A stretch of 64,000 nt of DNA from assembly GCA_021824175.1 (NCBI GenBank), contig JAKALP010000032.1, forward strand, positions 1 through 64,000. The letters are read 5' to 3'. Of the stretch, positions 16,300 to 31,200 are shown piece after piece. Within the stretch, counting starts at the first letter, position 1. The number at the start of each line of letters is the position of its first letter. The position numbers and the translations under genes were made by a program. The stretch is from Deltaproteobacteria bacterium. GTDB taxonomy: Bacteria; Desulfobacterota; Desulfobacteria; Desulfobacterales; Desulfosarcinaceae. The notes under the pieces are model-generated. The model was not told the origin of the DNA and searched no databases. It saw nothing but the letters and a program-made list of their open reading frames with translations.

Positions 16300-19200
16300 G
16301 ATGTCAATATCGACATCCGTTCCGCAGGAGCACTGAGCACGGAGAATCAAGTCAGTTATGTGGTGGCGGTGGAGGATTGCTCAAACGTAACTTCCGTAAG
16401 CATCTTTGCTGGTGATACGACTTTAAAAGTATCCGCCTCGGATATGGTCCATATACCAGGTTCTACCAGCGGTTATTCTTATCAGTTCAATGCGCAAGGC
16501 TCTGGGCGGTTTAGTCCGCAAGTGATGCTCACTTTTAGTGATGGCACTTCGCAAACCCATGCCGAAACATTTCAAATTGAGAAAAATCCGCCCAAATTAT
16601 CCTTTAAAGAAATTCGGTTTGCCAATATCGATAATCGGCAACATCTGATCGTCTCGGCGACTGTTCATGAAGATACGGATATCCAATATGTGGGATTTAA
16701 TGCCATAGGATTGAGGGCATCGGATTTGCGGGCCGCCGCCGGCGTCGTTGATCACGCGCGAAAAAATGCTTTTGCGGTCACCGACGGAACGCAAAAAGTA
16801 TATCCGATAATTAACGGGCAACAAGAATTTAGTTTGGTGTTGCCGGTTTTGCAAAACTTGGACGCCGCCGCCATCGCCCACGACGGTGTAGTGCTGTTGG
16901 ATATCGTAGCTGTCGATGCTTCCGGGAACCAAGACTCCATATCCCAGATTTCTTTCACCGGCGAAGATGTGGTCGAAGAAGCGTCGGATCTCCAAGTTAA
17001 TCCCTCCAGAATCATTTTTACCAATTTGCTGGAAACCGTAAAATTGATTCCTTCGGTGCAATTTCAATTCCGGGGGCGCACTCCCATATTTGGATTGGAC
17101 AGCGGCATTCGATTTCAGAGCTCCAATCCGGATGTGCTTACCGTTACAGATGAGGGGGTTGCCTATCTTAATCGGGCTCCTGAAACGGGCCAGGAAAGTA
17201 TTTCAATCACAGTGAGTTATCCGGCATTGGCCCCCGTAACAATACCAGTCCAAATTGATTTAAATAAACAGCTCGTCTCATTAAGAGCCACAGGGCTCAA
17301 TGCGCAAGGGCAATGGGTTATAGAGAAGTTGAATACCTGGTTACCACTGCCCACCCCCATCATTGCAATTTTCAGCGATAATACCGAAAGCGAAATCAGC
17401 GAGCAGTTCCCCCTGGAGTACATTCTGGATGCCGATGCAAAAGGAGTGGTCGAAGCCGACCCCAAGAAAGGAATTCTTAGCCACGCCCTCATCACGGAGT
17501 CTGTTCCCGCTCATTTAACCGTGCGTTTGAAAAATCAGCCGATGATTCAAACCACCATACCCGTGGTCGCTCATGATGCCATCCCAGAAATCGATTTTAG
17601 TCTCCCCGCAACGGTTATACTTGGACAGAATATAGAAATAACCGCCAATGCATCGGACGACGTGGGCGTCAAGCAGGTACAGTTTTTCATGGACGGTGCC
17701 TTGGTCGGGATCAGGGAAAAGGCACCTTTTACCCTCGGCATCCAAACCAACGATGCGTTGCTCGGGAAGATAATCAAATTTCATGTAGTGGTCACCGATA
17801 CGGCCGGCCAACAGAATTCAACCCAAGAAAAATCAACCCAGGTGGTCGCGGAGCAGAGCGCGAACATACCGGATATGACGGTAGACCTGCCGCTTGAGAT
17901 GCAACGCTGCGTGGAAGGCAGTCCCGTGCGTTTCCAAGTCAGCACACCTGTCGCGGGGCAGGGCAGCAGCAGCGGTATCCAGTATGTCGAATTTTATCTG
18001 GACGGCAAGCGCATCGGAGAGGCTTATTTTCCATTATACATCCCAGTCGGATTGGTCACGAAGGAAGCCTGGCGGTTGGATCAGTTGATCGAATCCACCA
18101 GCACGGACGAGACGACCAGAGCCTTTTATGCTGTAGTCTATATGAATGGGGGCGGCAAAGGACAAACTAAATCTCGCCTTATTCGTGTAATTGCCAATCA
18201 GCCTCCCACAGTGACAATCATCGCCCCTAAACCCGGCGATTCCTTTTGTGCCGGCCAGGTTGCCAATGTTTCCATTGCGCTGGCGGATGACACTCTTAAC
18301 GCTGGCACCCTGGCCGAATTGATGCTCAATGGGGAGAAGATCGGACAATTCTATTATCTCGACCGGGAGATGAAGGATGCCCCCATTAGTACCATAGAGG
18401 TTATCGGCCCCGGCCGGACCTCCCATCTTTTTCAAGTCCCCATCTCCGAGGAGCTGGTCGGCACCACCATGAATTTGCAGGCCGTTTCGACCGACTTTCA
18501 TGGGCTGACTTCGCATTCGGAAGTATTGAAGGTACCGGTGCGCGCTGATCAGCCTCCACAAATCGCCATCACCTATCCCACGCCGGGCGCAGCTTTTATT
18601 TCCGGAATGCCCGTTGAAATTCGTGCGCAAGCCACAGATGACGTCGGCGTTCAGTCCGTGGAGTTCTTCGTGGATAATCGCATCGTGGGATCAGACACGG
18701 TCGCACCATTTACTTTCAATTACGAAACTACCCCTGATCTATCCTCCGAACAGAGCGTTCAAATTTATGCTGTAGCCACGGATACCAAAGGCCAGAAGGG
18801 CAGGAGCGCGGATGTCCTGATCACCTTGGGCAAGGACGAACAGCCGCCGGTCGTGAATATCGTATCGCCGCCAGCGACCTCAACCGAAGGCGGGGAGACG
18901 CTGGCCGAAGTGGTGGAAAACAGTGAGGTGGTGTTAAAGGCCTCCGGTTACGATAACGTGTCAGTGGACCATTTAATTCTTCGGGGGGTGGCCAAGCAAG
19001 GGAATACTTACATCTTAACCGGTAATACTGCTCAAGATATTCTTACCGGCGCAGATTTCGCGCCACAGTCCATCCCAGGGGCCCTGCGCGCTTTTTCTTC
19101 CATTAAGCTGATAAAAGTACCTCATTTTTCCAATGCTTCCGGTGTTACTCATGATCGCTACCCCGTAGAAGTCACGGCCACCGACGGGACTGGTAATTCT

Positions 19201-22200
19201 TCGACGGCCGCCATGGTGATCGCCGTCGGCAGAGACAATCCGCCATCCGTTGTAGCAGCACGAACCGACCGCGAGACCTATCTTCCCGCGGATGTAGTGA
19301 CGCTGAATGTGCAGGCAAAGGACGATTTGGGTGTCAGTGCCGTGAAAGTCAGCTATTTCATTGACGGGCAATTGCGCCATGACTTGGATGCCCACAAAGG
19401 AGTTCTTCCCGACGCCAACGGCCAAATACCGGTAACGGATATTAACAGTTTGGATTTCGTCCCAGGGCCGAATATACAAGCTCAATTCACACTCGATTTG
19501 CAAGCATTGGGCCTGTCCAACGCCCCGCACAGCATACGCGCCGAGATTGTGGCGGTGGACAACCGCAATCAGCGTTCCGACGGCAACGGTCCCTTTATCC
19601 ATGAAGTTAGCGTGGTGGCCGACAACAATCCGCCCGCGGCCGGCATTTATGACCCCGTTCAGGGAAGCAATCTGTACCGCAATGACTTGATAACCGTCCA
19701 GTATAAGGCGCAGGACGAATCCAAAGTCGCTCAAATCCGGGTCAGCGCCAACGGCACGCAAGTCCACTCCCGGACCTTTTCAGCGGGAACCGTTACCGGT
19801 AGTTTTTCTTATACAGTCCCCGCCACAGGCGAAGAGCTGCTGCTCGCATTGACGGCAACGGATAACTTCGGCAACTCCTTCACCACCAATTGGCGCTACC
19901 CCATTCTGGGAGATGAACCGCCCGTTATCTCTATCCGCGCGCCGGCGCCCGGGTCGAAACTGGTCGAAGGAGAAGCATTTACCGTCAGCGCTTCCGTAAC
20001 GGACAACCGAGCCGTCAAGGAAGCGGAATTTTTTATAAAGCAAAACGAGGCCGTCCTTTTTTCCAAGAAATTTGACAGCACTGAAGTCGCCAATGCCCAA
20101 AAGGCAGGCGCATACCTGTCGGTGGGCATGCATGTACCCCATCGGCCTGAAGATGCTGCAACGATTTTGAAAATCGGCGTGCGAGCCAGCGATTTCTCCA
20201 ACCTGGAGTCTGAAGCTTTAGTTGAACTGGAGATTTTGGACGACCTGGAACCGCCCACGGTCACCATGGAGGAGCCAGCCGCTGCCTTTTCCGTGATCCC
20301 GACCACCACCTTCAATGTCAAGGGAGAAGGCTCGGATAATATCTATGTGGGCAACATCGTCCCGATCCTGATCGACGACCAGGGTCAGGAGTCGCAGTTG
20401 CCCTGGCAGAATCTCTCTCTGCGAAACTATGTTCAGACCATCACGGCGCCCAATCCCAATTCTTTTGGTTCCGTTGTAGCGGCTCAACGGGTCGTGGCCA
20501 AGTTCGACGGCCGCATTACCTTGCCCGAGTCCTATTTTCAGCAAATCGGAAAGACGTATCAACTGGTGCTCAAGGCGCAAGACAATGGCATTAACGAGGG
20601 CCGATCGAATGGGGTGCCCTTAACCATTCAAGGCGATACGGAAAAGCCGGTTATCGAATTCGAAAAATTGCCAGACACCGTGTTCGAAGAGCAGGATTTA
20701 TACTTCAGTGTTCGGATTGTGGATAACATCAAACTGAGTTCCTGCAAGATTTACCTTGAAAACACACCCAATCAGCCTTTGACCGAGCGGACGAATATAA
20801 ACACGGCGGAGATCAAGCTGGGTGAGGACCTGGTCGTACCGGCCTATAATCCTGTCAATCCGGAAAGCAATCGTTTCACTATCGTCGCGGAAGCCCAGGA
20901 CAGCTCGGGCAACACAGCTCGCAAAACGAAAATTATCAATGTGTCGGCGGACCGGGCGCCTATCTTGGGCGTCACAAACGAAGTACCGGAAAGTCCCTTG
21001 CTCCGGGGCGGACTCGCTTACTGTCTTGTTACGATCGACGATGACTTCGTGTCGCAAGAGCCCGTCTGGTTCTTCCCTTTGTATACTTCATTGGGCGGAT
21101 TCGAAGAAGAAGGCACACGCAACCCCATGGGGCAGGTGCTTGAGGTAGAAAATGGAGACCAGATCCTCCGGACACCCTATATTGAATTTAATTATCCCGA
21201 AGCCGCCGGCCTGCCGGGCCAATTGACCTTGCGCGGCAAACCCTACCTGGAAGCCACCAATGACGGCAAACTGCGCGTATGGCCGCTGGCCGAGATCGGA
21301 GCATTTCTTCTTAAACTCGATTTGGGCGCCCAATTCAGCGTCAGATATCGCATGTCCATTTATAAAGCCAATCCATGCGATGCCATGACCGAAGAAGAAA
21401 TCCTTCAAGATCCGAATGGTCTGGATTTGCAGGCGTATTCGCAGGATTCGGAGATCATGGCGCTGGATATCGAGCCCGAAGTCATGAATGGCAGCGGCCA
21501 GATCATTGCTACTTGGGTTGATCATATCCATGTCGATATTCGTGGGCTTCAGCACGCCGGCAGTTTCGAGAAGAATAAAATGAAGTTCTCCGTGCCGGGT
21601 TACGTGCCGGTCACTGTTTTTATAAGAGAAACGAGCGCTACGCCGAAACAAGCCATGATCAGCTCACAGCCGGCTGCTCATGCCTTGGCGAATCAGGACG
21701 GCATTGGATCTCTGACTTTTGTGCCTTCCCAGCGCGACATCGAGGGCATCAGTATTCTGGCCCATGGCGTGGATCGCTTTTCGGCGCGGCGCGGGCCGGT
21801 ACCCCTTAAAGTGCTTTCCAACCGCCGCTTGACCGTCGATGCCGAATCGCCACAGCTTTCAATTCTTTCGCCCTCCAACGGGACCCAAGTCACTGCTTTG
21901 CAGCGTTTCAACATCGGCGTGCAGGTTTCGGATAACAGCGAGGGGATAAAATCGCTCAAGCTCTACGAGAACAAGAATACCTTGATCCGTGAATCGACCG
22001 GAAGTTTCAAGGTGGAGAAATACTCCTTCAGCTATCAGGTGCCGCGGGGATACCGCGGCGGAGAGCTTGAATTAATGGTGGTAGCTGAAGATTACAGCAG
22101 CAACGCGCAATCGCAGGTAGTAAATTTGGTGGTCCAGCCCAATGAACCGCCGCAACTGACCTACACTCAATTGGTTACCGCCGGCGGGCTGAAGCGCATC

Positions 22201-25200
22201 ACGGCGCCCGAGCGCCTTAATTACGGCGAGTTCTGGGTCAGGACCGGCGATCATTTCGTGCTGGATGTAAGACTCGACGATGATGCGGGATTGGTAAACT
22301 ATGTCATCTATCGCGTAGCGCGCAACACGAACCGCATCGAAGTGTTCCGCAAGGATCTGGAACAGCCGGAATGCCCGACTGCGCTGGTCGTGTCTAGAAC
22401 CGTGTCGGCCGATATCCTCTTCGACCAGGTGGAACCCGCGGAATATGAAGCCGTCGTCACTGATAATTTCGGCAATACGACCACGCGAACGTTCCTAGTG
22501 CACCCGCAATCCAATATGACACCGCAAATCCGGATTACTGTTCCGGCCCAGGATCAGTATATCGCGGCTGGCACTTTTACGATCATGGTCGGGCTGGTCG
22601 CTACGGATGATCGACCCCTTGCCCAAAGCAATATCGAAATATACGCCAATAACCAAAGGCTATCGATGCTTAGCGGCAAGGTAGTGAACGCGACCGATGA
22701 AGTTGGTGGCCACGCCGTGGTGCAACAGGCTTTTGAATCGATGTATGACAGCATCGAATCGGATTACAGCGTGGATATGGCCGATGATTATGGCCGCATC
22801 GACAGCCCTTATGCCCTTAAATCCGCCTATGTCATGAATGTCCCCAGCGGGTTGATCCGTAACAATGAGACTGTGGAGATCGTCGCGGTTGTCAAGGATT
22901 CGGAAGGCGCGGTGGGGCGTCATCGGATAACCTTCTTTGGCGCTGCCGACGAAATCAAGCCAGAGGTGGCGGTGATAAGCCCGGAAATCGGCTATGGTCC
23001 CCCGGAAGCTTCTGACCTCACCTTGGCCTTCAGAGCCTTTGATAATGTCAAGGTCGCCCAAGTGGACCTTTACGCGGCCTATGGCGCCCGCGACAGCGCA
23101 GGTAATTATTATCGAACCGGTTTTGGTACTCCCCTTCGGACCGAAAGCAATATTGAAGCCCGTGATTTTGAGCCGATCACGACCCTGAACATCGATACTC
23201 CCGAATACCGGCAACTAATTCATGTCGATCGCATCGCAAATATCGCGGCTCTAATCAGCGCTCAAAATCCGAGTTTTGTATTCAACGAAAACGCCCGCTT
23301 CGATCGCTGGATTAGATTGGTCGCGCGCGATGCCGCCGGAAATGCGCGCGAGCGCGAAATCAGCTATCCCGTCAAGATCGACGAAAGGCCGGTGGTGGAT
23401 ATCATCGCCCCCTTGAACGGCGCCAAAGTCGTGGAGCAAAGCGCCATGATCGTCAATGTGAACAGCTTTGACGATGTGGGAATCCAGTCTTTGCGCTTAA
23501 TTGGCACCCATGGCACCAACGCCACTCCCGTATATAATGTTTTGCTCCGTCAACCGCCTTACCAGTTCCAGGTGACTTTGCCGGCCTTTGATCCTGAACA
23601 TCCGGCTGAAAACATTTACTACCTGCATGTCGAAGCCATCGATACCTATGGCGCGGCCTTTGGTGATCTGGACAAGCATCGCGCCACCGAAGATATCAGC
23701 GTCGAAATCGTGCAAGACCAGCCGCCCACCGTCGCCATCGGGTTGCCCAAGAATAACGATACGACCATTGAAGGCGCCTATATGCTAGTACAAGTCAATG
23801 CGGTGGACGACGTTGGCATTGATCGGGTGGCGTTGAAAGTGGATGGACTGGTCGATGGCGGTCGCGTATTTACGGACACAGCGTTTCCCTATGAATTTTT
23901 AGTGCCCATACCTTTTGGCCAGGCCGGCAAGGATCTCACATTAAGCGCCATCGCAACCGAAATCCGTTTGGCCGGTCAACCGCGCTCGGTGAATACATTG
24001 GCACCGGTGGTAGTGCACGTCGAAAAGGACGTCGATGGGCCGACCATCGTTGTTCTGGCGCCTCCTCTGGTGGACGCAACGGTAGTAGAAAAACGGTCGA
24101 TCAGCTTTGCCGCCGAGGTCAGCGACAATGTACGCGTCAGCTCTCTGCGAATCGATTTACTAGTGGATAAAAACAGTGAACAGGTCTATCAGCGGGTCAT
24201 GTTGGAAGCACCCTACCAGGGAAGTATTCCGGTGGGCACGATCGATAGCTATACCCAGGACAATTTAGACCAACTTTATATGCTGATGCGCTTCGTCGCC
24301 GTAGACGGCGCCGGAAACCAGACGGTCGTGACGCGACCGGTGACTCTGATACGCAACCAGCCTCCGCAAGTCACGAAAATTCAAATCCTCGATTCCCATG
24401 GGAATAATATCGGTGACTCGGTTACGACCATTACCGAAGGACGTGAAATCGTCGTCAGCGTCATTGCCAACGACCCGGAAGTTGGCGTGGACAACGTCAC
24501 TCTTTACAAGGCGATGGGCGCGATCAATAGCAGTACGGTTTATACGGAAGCAGGTCAGGATGAAACCGCGCCATTCCAATATCACCTGAGCATCCCGCAA
24601 GGCCATGTGGGCGAATCCATCAGTTTCAAGGCCCAGGCCAGGGACATGGACGGGTACCTCTCCAATTCCAACCTGACCCGCACCTTGACGATTGTCGCCG
24701 ATCAGCCGCCCACGGCAACCATCATCAAACCGGATAACAATGAATCGGTGATTATCGAAGGCCAGGATATCGATGTCTTCGTGGAAGCCATTGATGATCT
24801 CGGCGACGATGGGATCGACCGGGTGGTTTTCTATCTCAATGATGTGCCTGTTCAGACCGAATACAACTCCTATGGCGAAATCGCCAATTCCACAGCCCAG
24901 GAGCATGTCTATCGAGCCTTGATCACGCCGCCCGAAGGAGTCCAAGGGTTTGCCATTTATGCCGTGGCCTATGACATCATGGGGCATTCGGGACGTTCCC
25001 AGACCGTGCGCGTCGGCAAAATCAAAGACACCGTAGCGCCCAAACTTTCAGTCCTTTACCCTATGGACGGTGAAATATTGACGGCCGCCGAGCGTTTCCG
25101 CGCCATGGTGGCGGTAGAAGATATTGGTTCTGAAGCGGATCGTCATGTCTTCATGCATTTTATCCGAGAGTACCAATCGGTAGCGGACGGAAGCTGGACA

Positions 25201-28200
25201 ACCATTGCGGAAAAAGAAGTCGAACTCTTCCGCGATGATCAGCCAGACGTCAAACCGAGCAGCGATCCGAATAATTTCTACTACATCTATTGGCATGATT
25301 TCGTTGATGGGACTATTCTTACACGCACCGGGCAGCGAAACGAACGCGTGCGTCTCCAATCAAGGGTAGTAACCCCCAATCACACCACGACAAAAGAGAC
25401 TTTCCATGAAATCGGCCTGCCGATTGCCGAAAGACGCTTCTTCTCGCCTTCGGGGGACGAGAATGAGAAGTACCTCGCCAATACTGTCTATTACACCGCC
25501 GTGGATCAATTCCACGGCCCTGGAAAAACCGGGGCCATGGTGGCCAGCTGGGCTTCCTACGACCCCATGCTGCTTGAACCCGATCTTGGCAACCCATACC
25601 AGGTGCCGAGTTATTCACGCTCGGGCCTCTTCATCGCCGATGATATCAGCGATCCCGACACGGCCATGGCCGATGATTATGGGCGTCGGTATGTCTACAG
25701 CCAACTGATGGCCGGCGCTTCTGAAATGTTCAGCGGCACGATCACCGAAATCTATGCTGATGCCGACTTTGTTTTGGCCGCCAAGGCCGGCCAGTTAGAA
25801 TCCTCAACCGCATTGGAGCAGGGCTTTGCGTCGCGATTGAAGTCCGCGATCATGCAGGACCCGGAAACCGGTGGGCTATACCTGGATAATGCCAATGGCG
25901 AGCTGCTGATCTACACGGTTCGCAACGGCGATGGCCAAATGGGGCTTCCCTACCTGCTGCGCGGCCACGTGGATATGCCCTATCCCGAAGCGTTCGGCCT
26001 GGCCCGCCAGGATGATCTGGTGCTGGTAGCCAACGGCAACGGCGGGGTCCAGGTGATGGATATCAGCAATCTGGCGGCCCCCTATCATGTGGGCTATATC
26101 AAACCCAATGGCTATGCCCGGGACGTGGCCATCAAGGATCGCTTCGCATTCATCGCGGCTTCCCATGAAGGACTGGTCGTGGCGGATCTGGCTGATCCCG
26201 CCATGCCCATCGTGGCCACCCTGGATACGCTCGGTGTGGCCAACCGGCTTCACATCGAAGGCGCACGGGCCTATGTGACCGATATGGCCGGCGACGGAAT
26301 GGTCTCGCAATTGAATATCATCAATATCGCCGATCCTTATCATCCCTACTTGGAGCGTGTCGTACCCCTCAAACCGGCCAGGCCGGACCTGGTCCCGGAT
26401 GGGGCCTATGATGTCACCACCGCTGGCGGCAAGGCCTTTGTGTCGGTGCATTACTCTGATCAGGAAGACAAGCCGGCTCAATCCGTGGTGGAGATGATCG
26501 ATTTGGCCCAATTGGCGGACGGCCGCGTGGATGCCACGGTGCCCATTATGATTCATCGCCAGGCCACCGCGGATGATTTCGCCTGCCGTGGTTTGAAGGT
26601 GGCCCGCGGGGGGTTGCAAGTGGCCGCCGGCAAGCAAGGGATTGCACGAATAGACCTGCCCGCCCTGACGGTATTGCAACACGAACCGGCTTCTTCCGAA
26701 AAAGATGTATCGCCGCTGCTGGAGAAGATCACCATCGAACTCTCCCATGTGCTCGAAGACAACGTGGTATTGAGTGATTATGTGCACGTGAATGTGCTTG
26801 ATGCGAGGATGGGCGAAGAGGTTACAAACCTTTTTGACATTGGTTTTGCGATGCGCAACGGCCAGCCCGCCCGTAGATTCATTGAGCTGACCCGCAAGAG
26901 CAATGCTACCCTGGATGTGAACACCGAATACTTCGTCACCATCAATCGCGGCTTGGAGCCTATGAATGGCTTGCCGCTGGCAAGCGATTACTCCTTTGGC
27001 TTTGCCACGGCCGCCAGCGCCGACATGGCCCCTGATATCCAGGCAGTCACACCGGCCACCGGCAGCATTGAGGGGGGCACTCCCATCGCGGTGACCGGGA
27101 AGAATTTCGGCAACAACCCCACGCTCTATCTCGGCGGCCAGAAGTTGGTCATCGACAAATACGTGACCGCGGCGGCTTCCGGAGCCGCCTTTGACCGCAT
27201 CGAGGCCAAGACCTACCCCAATTACGCCGGACCGGCTGCGGTCAAGGTGGTCACGGCCAGCGGCCTGCAGGATGAAGTCATCGGCGCGTTCACTTATGTC
27301 GATATTTTGAAGATCTCCTTTATCAATCCGCCGGTGGTGCGCGCCTCCCAGGCCGGCCAGGGCGACCGCGTGGAAGTGATCGGCTATGGCTTCCATGACG
27401 GTGTGAAGCTCCGGGCCTACAAGAGCGGCCAGCCGGCCCAGTACATCGAAACAGCGGTGGATAATGATCGTTTGACCCTTTACAGCTCCGAGAAGATGAT
27501 TTGGGTCGTGCCCGATTTCGGACAGGCGTTCCGCGGTTTTGTGGATGTGGAAGTTGTAGATAACAACGGCCGAAGGGACCTTGTGCCCAACGGGTTGTTC
27601 TATGGCCGTTTGCGGGTGGATCGGGAATTTGTGCCAGAAAGATCGTTCAGTGCCGAAGAAATTGATCATCTTAAGGGTGATGGCCCGGACCGCTGGTACT
27701 ACTATCCCGACCCCATGAAACTCCCGCCCGGCCTCATCATGGATATGACCGCTGACACACAGCTGGGTCTTCTTTATGTGCTCGGAAAAGGCGAGGGCGC
27801 AGGGGAGGTAGATATTAATTCTCCTGAACTCTATTCCGCTTACACCGCGCCCGGCTGGATATCCCTGATCAAGTACCAACGCAATGCCCTGCAGCAAGCC
27901 GCGCCCATGCACGCCCTGGGCTACTACAACCTGTCCCAGGATCTGGTGCCCCAGTGCATGGTGCTGGGAACTTCCCATCTGTATGTGGCGGCCGCGGGCA
28001 AGCATTATGAATCGTTCGATACCCCTTATGAGGACCAGCGGGTGATTCTGGTTTATGATCGTGAAAACCGTATGCCCGGCCAAGGCGGCGTGGAACAGCC
28101 TGCAGGCAAGGACCGGGATGTGATCTACAGCCTGCCGCTGGACTTCAAGGATGTACCCACGGCCCTGGCCACCAGCGAAAAGCTGCTTTTTGCTTCCAAT

Positions 28201-31200
28201 GCCAATGAAGGCGTGGCGGTCATCAGCCTGGCCGATCCGGCCCGGCCGTCAGTAATTCGCATCCTGCGCACGGCGCGCGTAAACGGGGCCGAAGTCGCAT
28301 TGAAACCGGATCGGATCCATGTGGATGGTCATATTCTCTATGTGGTGCGCTACCCTTCAGAGATACCAGGACAACTCTACGGCACCTGGCTATTTGATTT
28401 GACCAAACCTTCATTGCCCCAGGTGGGCTATGAAAAAATGGGCGGCCCGGCCAGTGCCATGGGGGCTACCCGTCAAATGGCCTATCGTAAAATCGCCGAG
28501 CCCAAGGACCCATTGGCCGGGATGTTCGGCGAATCAGACAGCGAAACCACCCAGAGCGTTCTTGATATTTATGATTTGAGCCGGCCCGAAAACCTGCGGT
28601 TAAAGGGCACCTATGACCCGCGCGGATTCACACTCAGCGCAGGCAACCCCATCAGCTCCTTTGCCCAGCCGACCATCGCGGGTATCTTCAGTGCCGTACT
28701 GATTAACCCTGCATCAGGCTACCCAGAGTCTCCACCAGGTCATGCTCCTGGGATTGGTTACTTCTCTATCTTCGACGCCTCCCGGCCCGAGGAGATTTCC
28801 CTTTTGGACGCCATTCGGGTCAATTACCCCAGCCCAGAATGGATGCGGGTTCTGGGCGCCAAACTTTTCAATGACGGCGTGCTGGCGGGCGCCACCTTGA
28901 CCCGCCTATGGCTCATCGACACCCTGACCTTGGATCTGGTCAGCAGCGAACCGGCCAACGGCGCCGTGGGCGTTCCCCGCAACGCTCCTGTTGTATTGAA
29001 CTTCAACCTGCCGCTGGAAGCGCCGGACGGCGAGAGCTTGCAAGAGTGGTTGGCGCCCTATCTTTCCCTGGTTTTGGATGACGGCACTGAAAACGGCCAG
29101 CCGGTGGCAATCAATATGGCCTTGGATGCCAATGATCCCCGTCGTCTGGTGCTGACCCATTCAAGTGCTCTTGCCGCCGATGGCAACTACAAAGTTGTCC
29201 TTAAAGGCGATATCGCCAGCCGCCGCACCTTGGGGCTGTTTGATCACACCATTCGTTTCAAGGCCGGCAGCAGCAACCAGTTGCCGCCGCAAATCGTTTC
29301 CGTTGAACCGCCCATGGTCTTGACCACCGGCGGCCAGGTGACGGTGGCCTTGCGGAATGCCGAGTCGCCGGTCTTTGCGGTGAGCGGGCAGAATGCGCCG
29401 GTGGCGTCGTCCCAAATCGATCCGGTCAACACCGAAATTATCCGTTTCACTATCAATGTGCCGGCGGCCATGGCAGGTCCGGCTTTGCTGGAAGTCATTA
29501 ACGCCAGCGGCGGCCGTGATGAGCTGCTCGGTGGGATTCTATATGTCGAGCCGCTGCATTTGGATTCCGTCCAGCCGGCCCAGGGATCGGTCAATGGAGG
29601 CACGCAAGTAAAGATAATCGGCCGGGGCTTCCGGCCCGGATTGTCACGCGTGCAGGTTTTCTTCGGCGGCATTCCGGTGGCACAGGAGCATATCAAGCTG
29701 CTCGATGCCCAAACCCTGTGGGTAATTACGCCGCCCGGCCGTATCGGATTGGCGGATGTCACTGTTACCCTCGACAGCGGCCAGAGCGCCACCCTGGAAA
29801 AGGCCTACGATTACCAGCAACCAATTCAGATGAATATCAAGGCTGCCGGCCGGCGCATCTACGACATGACCCTGGACCCCACTGGTGTCTATCTGGTGGT
29901 GGCGGCTGGAGAAGCCGGGGTGCAGATCTACAATGTCGATGCCTCCACTTATACCAGCGGTACGGTCAACCCCGATGAATTGCTTGATGTCAAAGGCGCC
30001 ATGGTGGCCTCGGTGCATCTGCCCGGCGGGTATTACGCCCTGGGCGTGGCCACTTACTTTGAGCGCAACATGGATCGTGTTTTGGTCACGGCGGGCCGTC
30101 CGGGAGATCCGGACAGCGGCCGGCTGTTTATCATCGGTTTTGATTCCACCAACATCGCCGGTTCATCAATTATCACCGAACTGCCGTTGAATAGCGCCTT
30201 TGGCCGGGGCATCGAGGCCGGCAACAGCCGGGCTGTTCTCGCCATGGCCGACCAGGGCCTGGGGATAGTGGATATTCATCTACAGACCAAAGCCTACCTC
30301 ACCGGCAACCAAGTGCTTCCCAATGGCCACAGCGCCTTGGATGTGACCCAGGTTCCCACCCAGCCGGGCGCGGCGGATCTCTATGCCGTGACCTCCGGCC
30401 ATTTCGACATCAGCAAGAACCTGCTGGTGGACTCCCGCGACAGCAATAGCGGCAGCTTCTATCTCATCGCGCACAGCGCCCAAAGCGGATTTAAAATTAT
30501 GGGCAGCGTTCCCGTGCCGGCCTCGCGCGTGGTGGTGGATGCCGGTTATGCTTATTTGGCATCAGGAGATAACGGCCTGGTGATCGTGGATATCTCCAAT
30601 CCAGCCGATCCCCGCATCGTTACTCGTGTCAACACCATCGGCTTTGTCTACGATGTGAGCATCAAAGGGCGCATGGTCTATCTGGCCCAAGGCAAAAAGG
30701 GCATCACCACGGTGGATGTCACCGATCCGCGCCACCCCATCGTCAGCAGGGGCATGGAAGCTTTCGATGACAACAGCATCGAAGTGGTGCTGGCCGGCAA
30801 TTACTCGGCCATCAGCGGCGGCACCGGCGCCACCGCGATAATACAGGTCACGCCCGATGTGGTCTTGAAGATCTTTCTGGTGGAACCGATCAATGGCATT
30901 CTGGATCAGGATGCCGAAGGCCGGCTGCTCATCCGGCTGCGTTTCAACAAGGCCATTGACCTGTGGCCCGCCAATCTCAATTACTTCCAGGCCTCCGGTC
31001 CAGGCGGCCGGTCTCTCAACGCCCAGGTCCAGATCGTCAATAACGACGCCATCCTGATCTTGCCGAGCAACCAGGGGCTGCAAGTGGGCGATGCGGTGAC
31101 CGTGCTGGCCAGAGCCGGCGTGCAATCCATCAAACCCGTTACGCAAAATGTGCACATCGTGCTCTACACTTTGGCCCAGGACCAGCGTTTTGTATTTAGC

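Noticed and set aside
25876-28083. 735-codon open frame on the minus strand
   Set aside because: It lies fully inside the giant gene, antisense to strongly typical propeller and TIG domains, and has no recognisable motif; long antisense frames arise from the codon bias of the real gene. The same holds for other long minus-strand frames, such as 33295-34596, 36946-38331 and 60615-62954.
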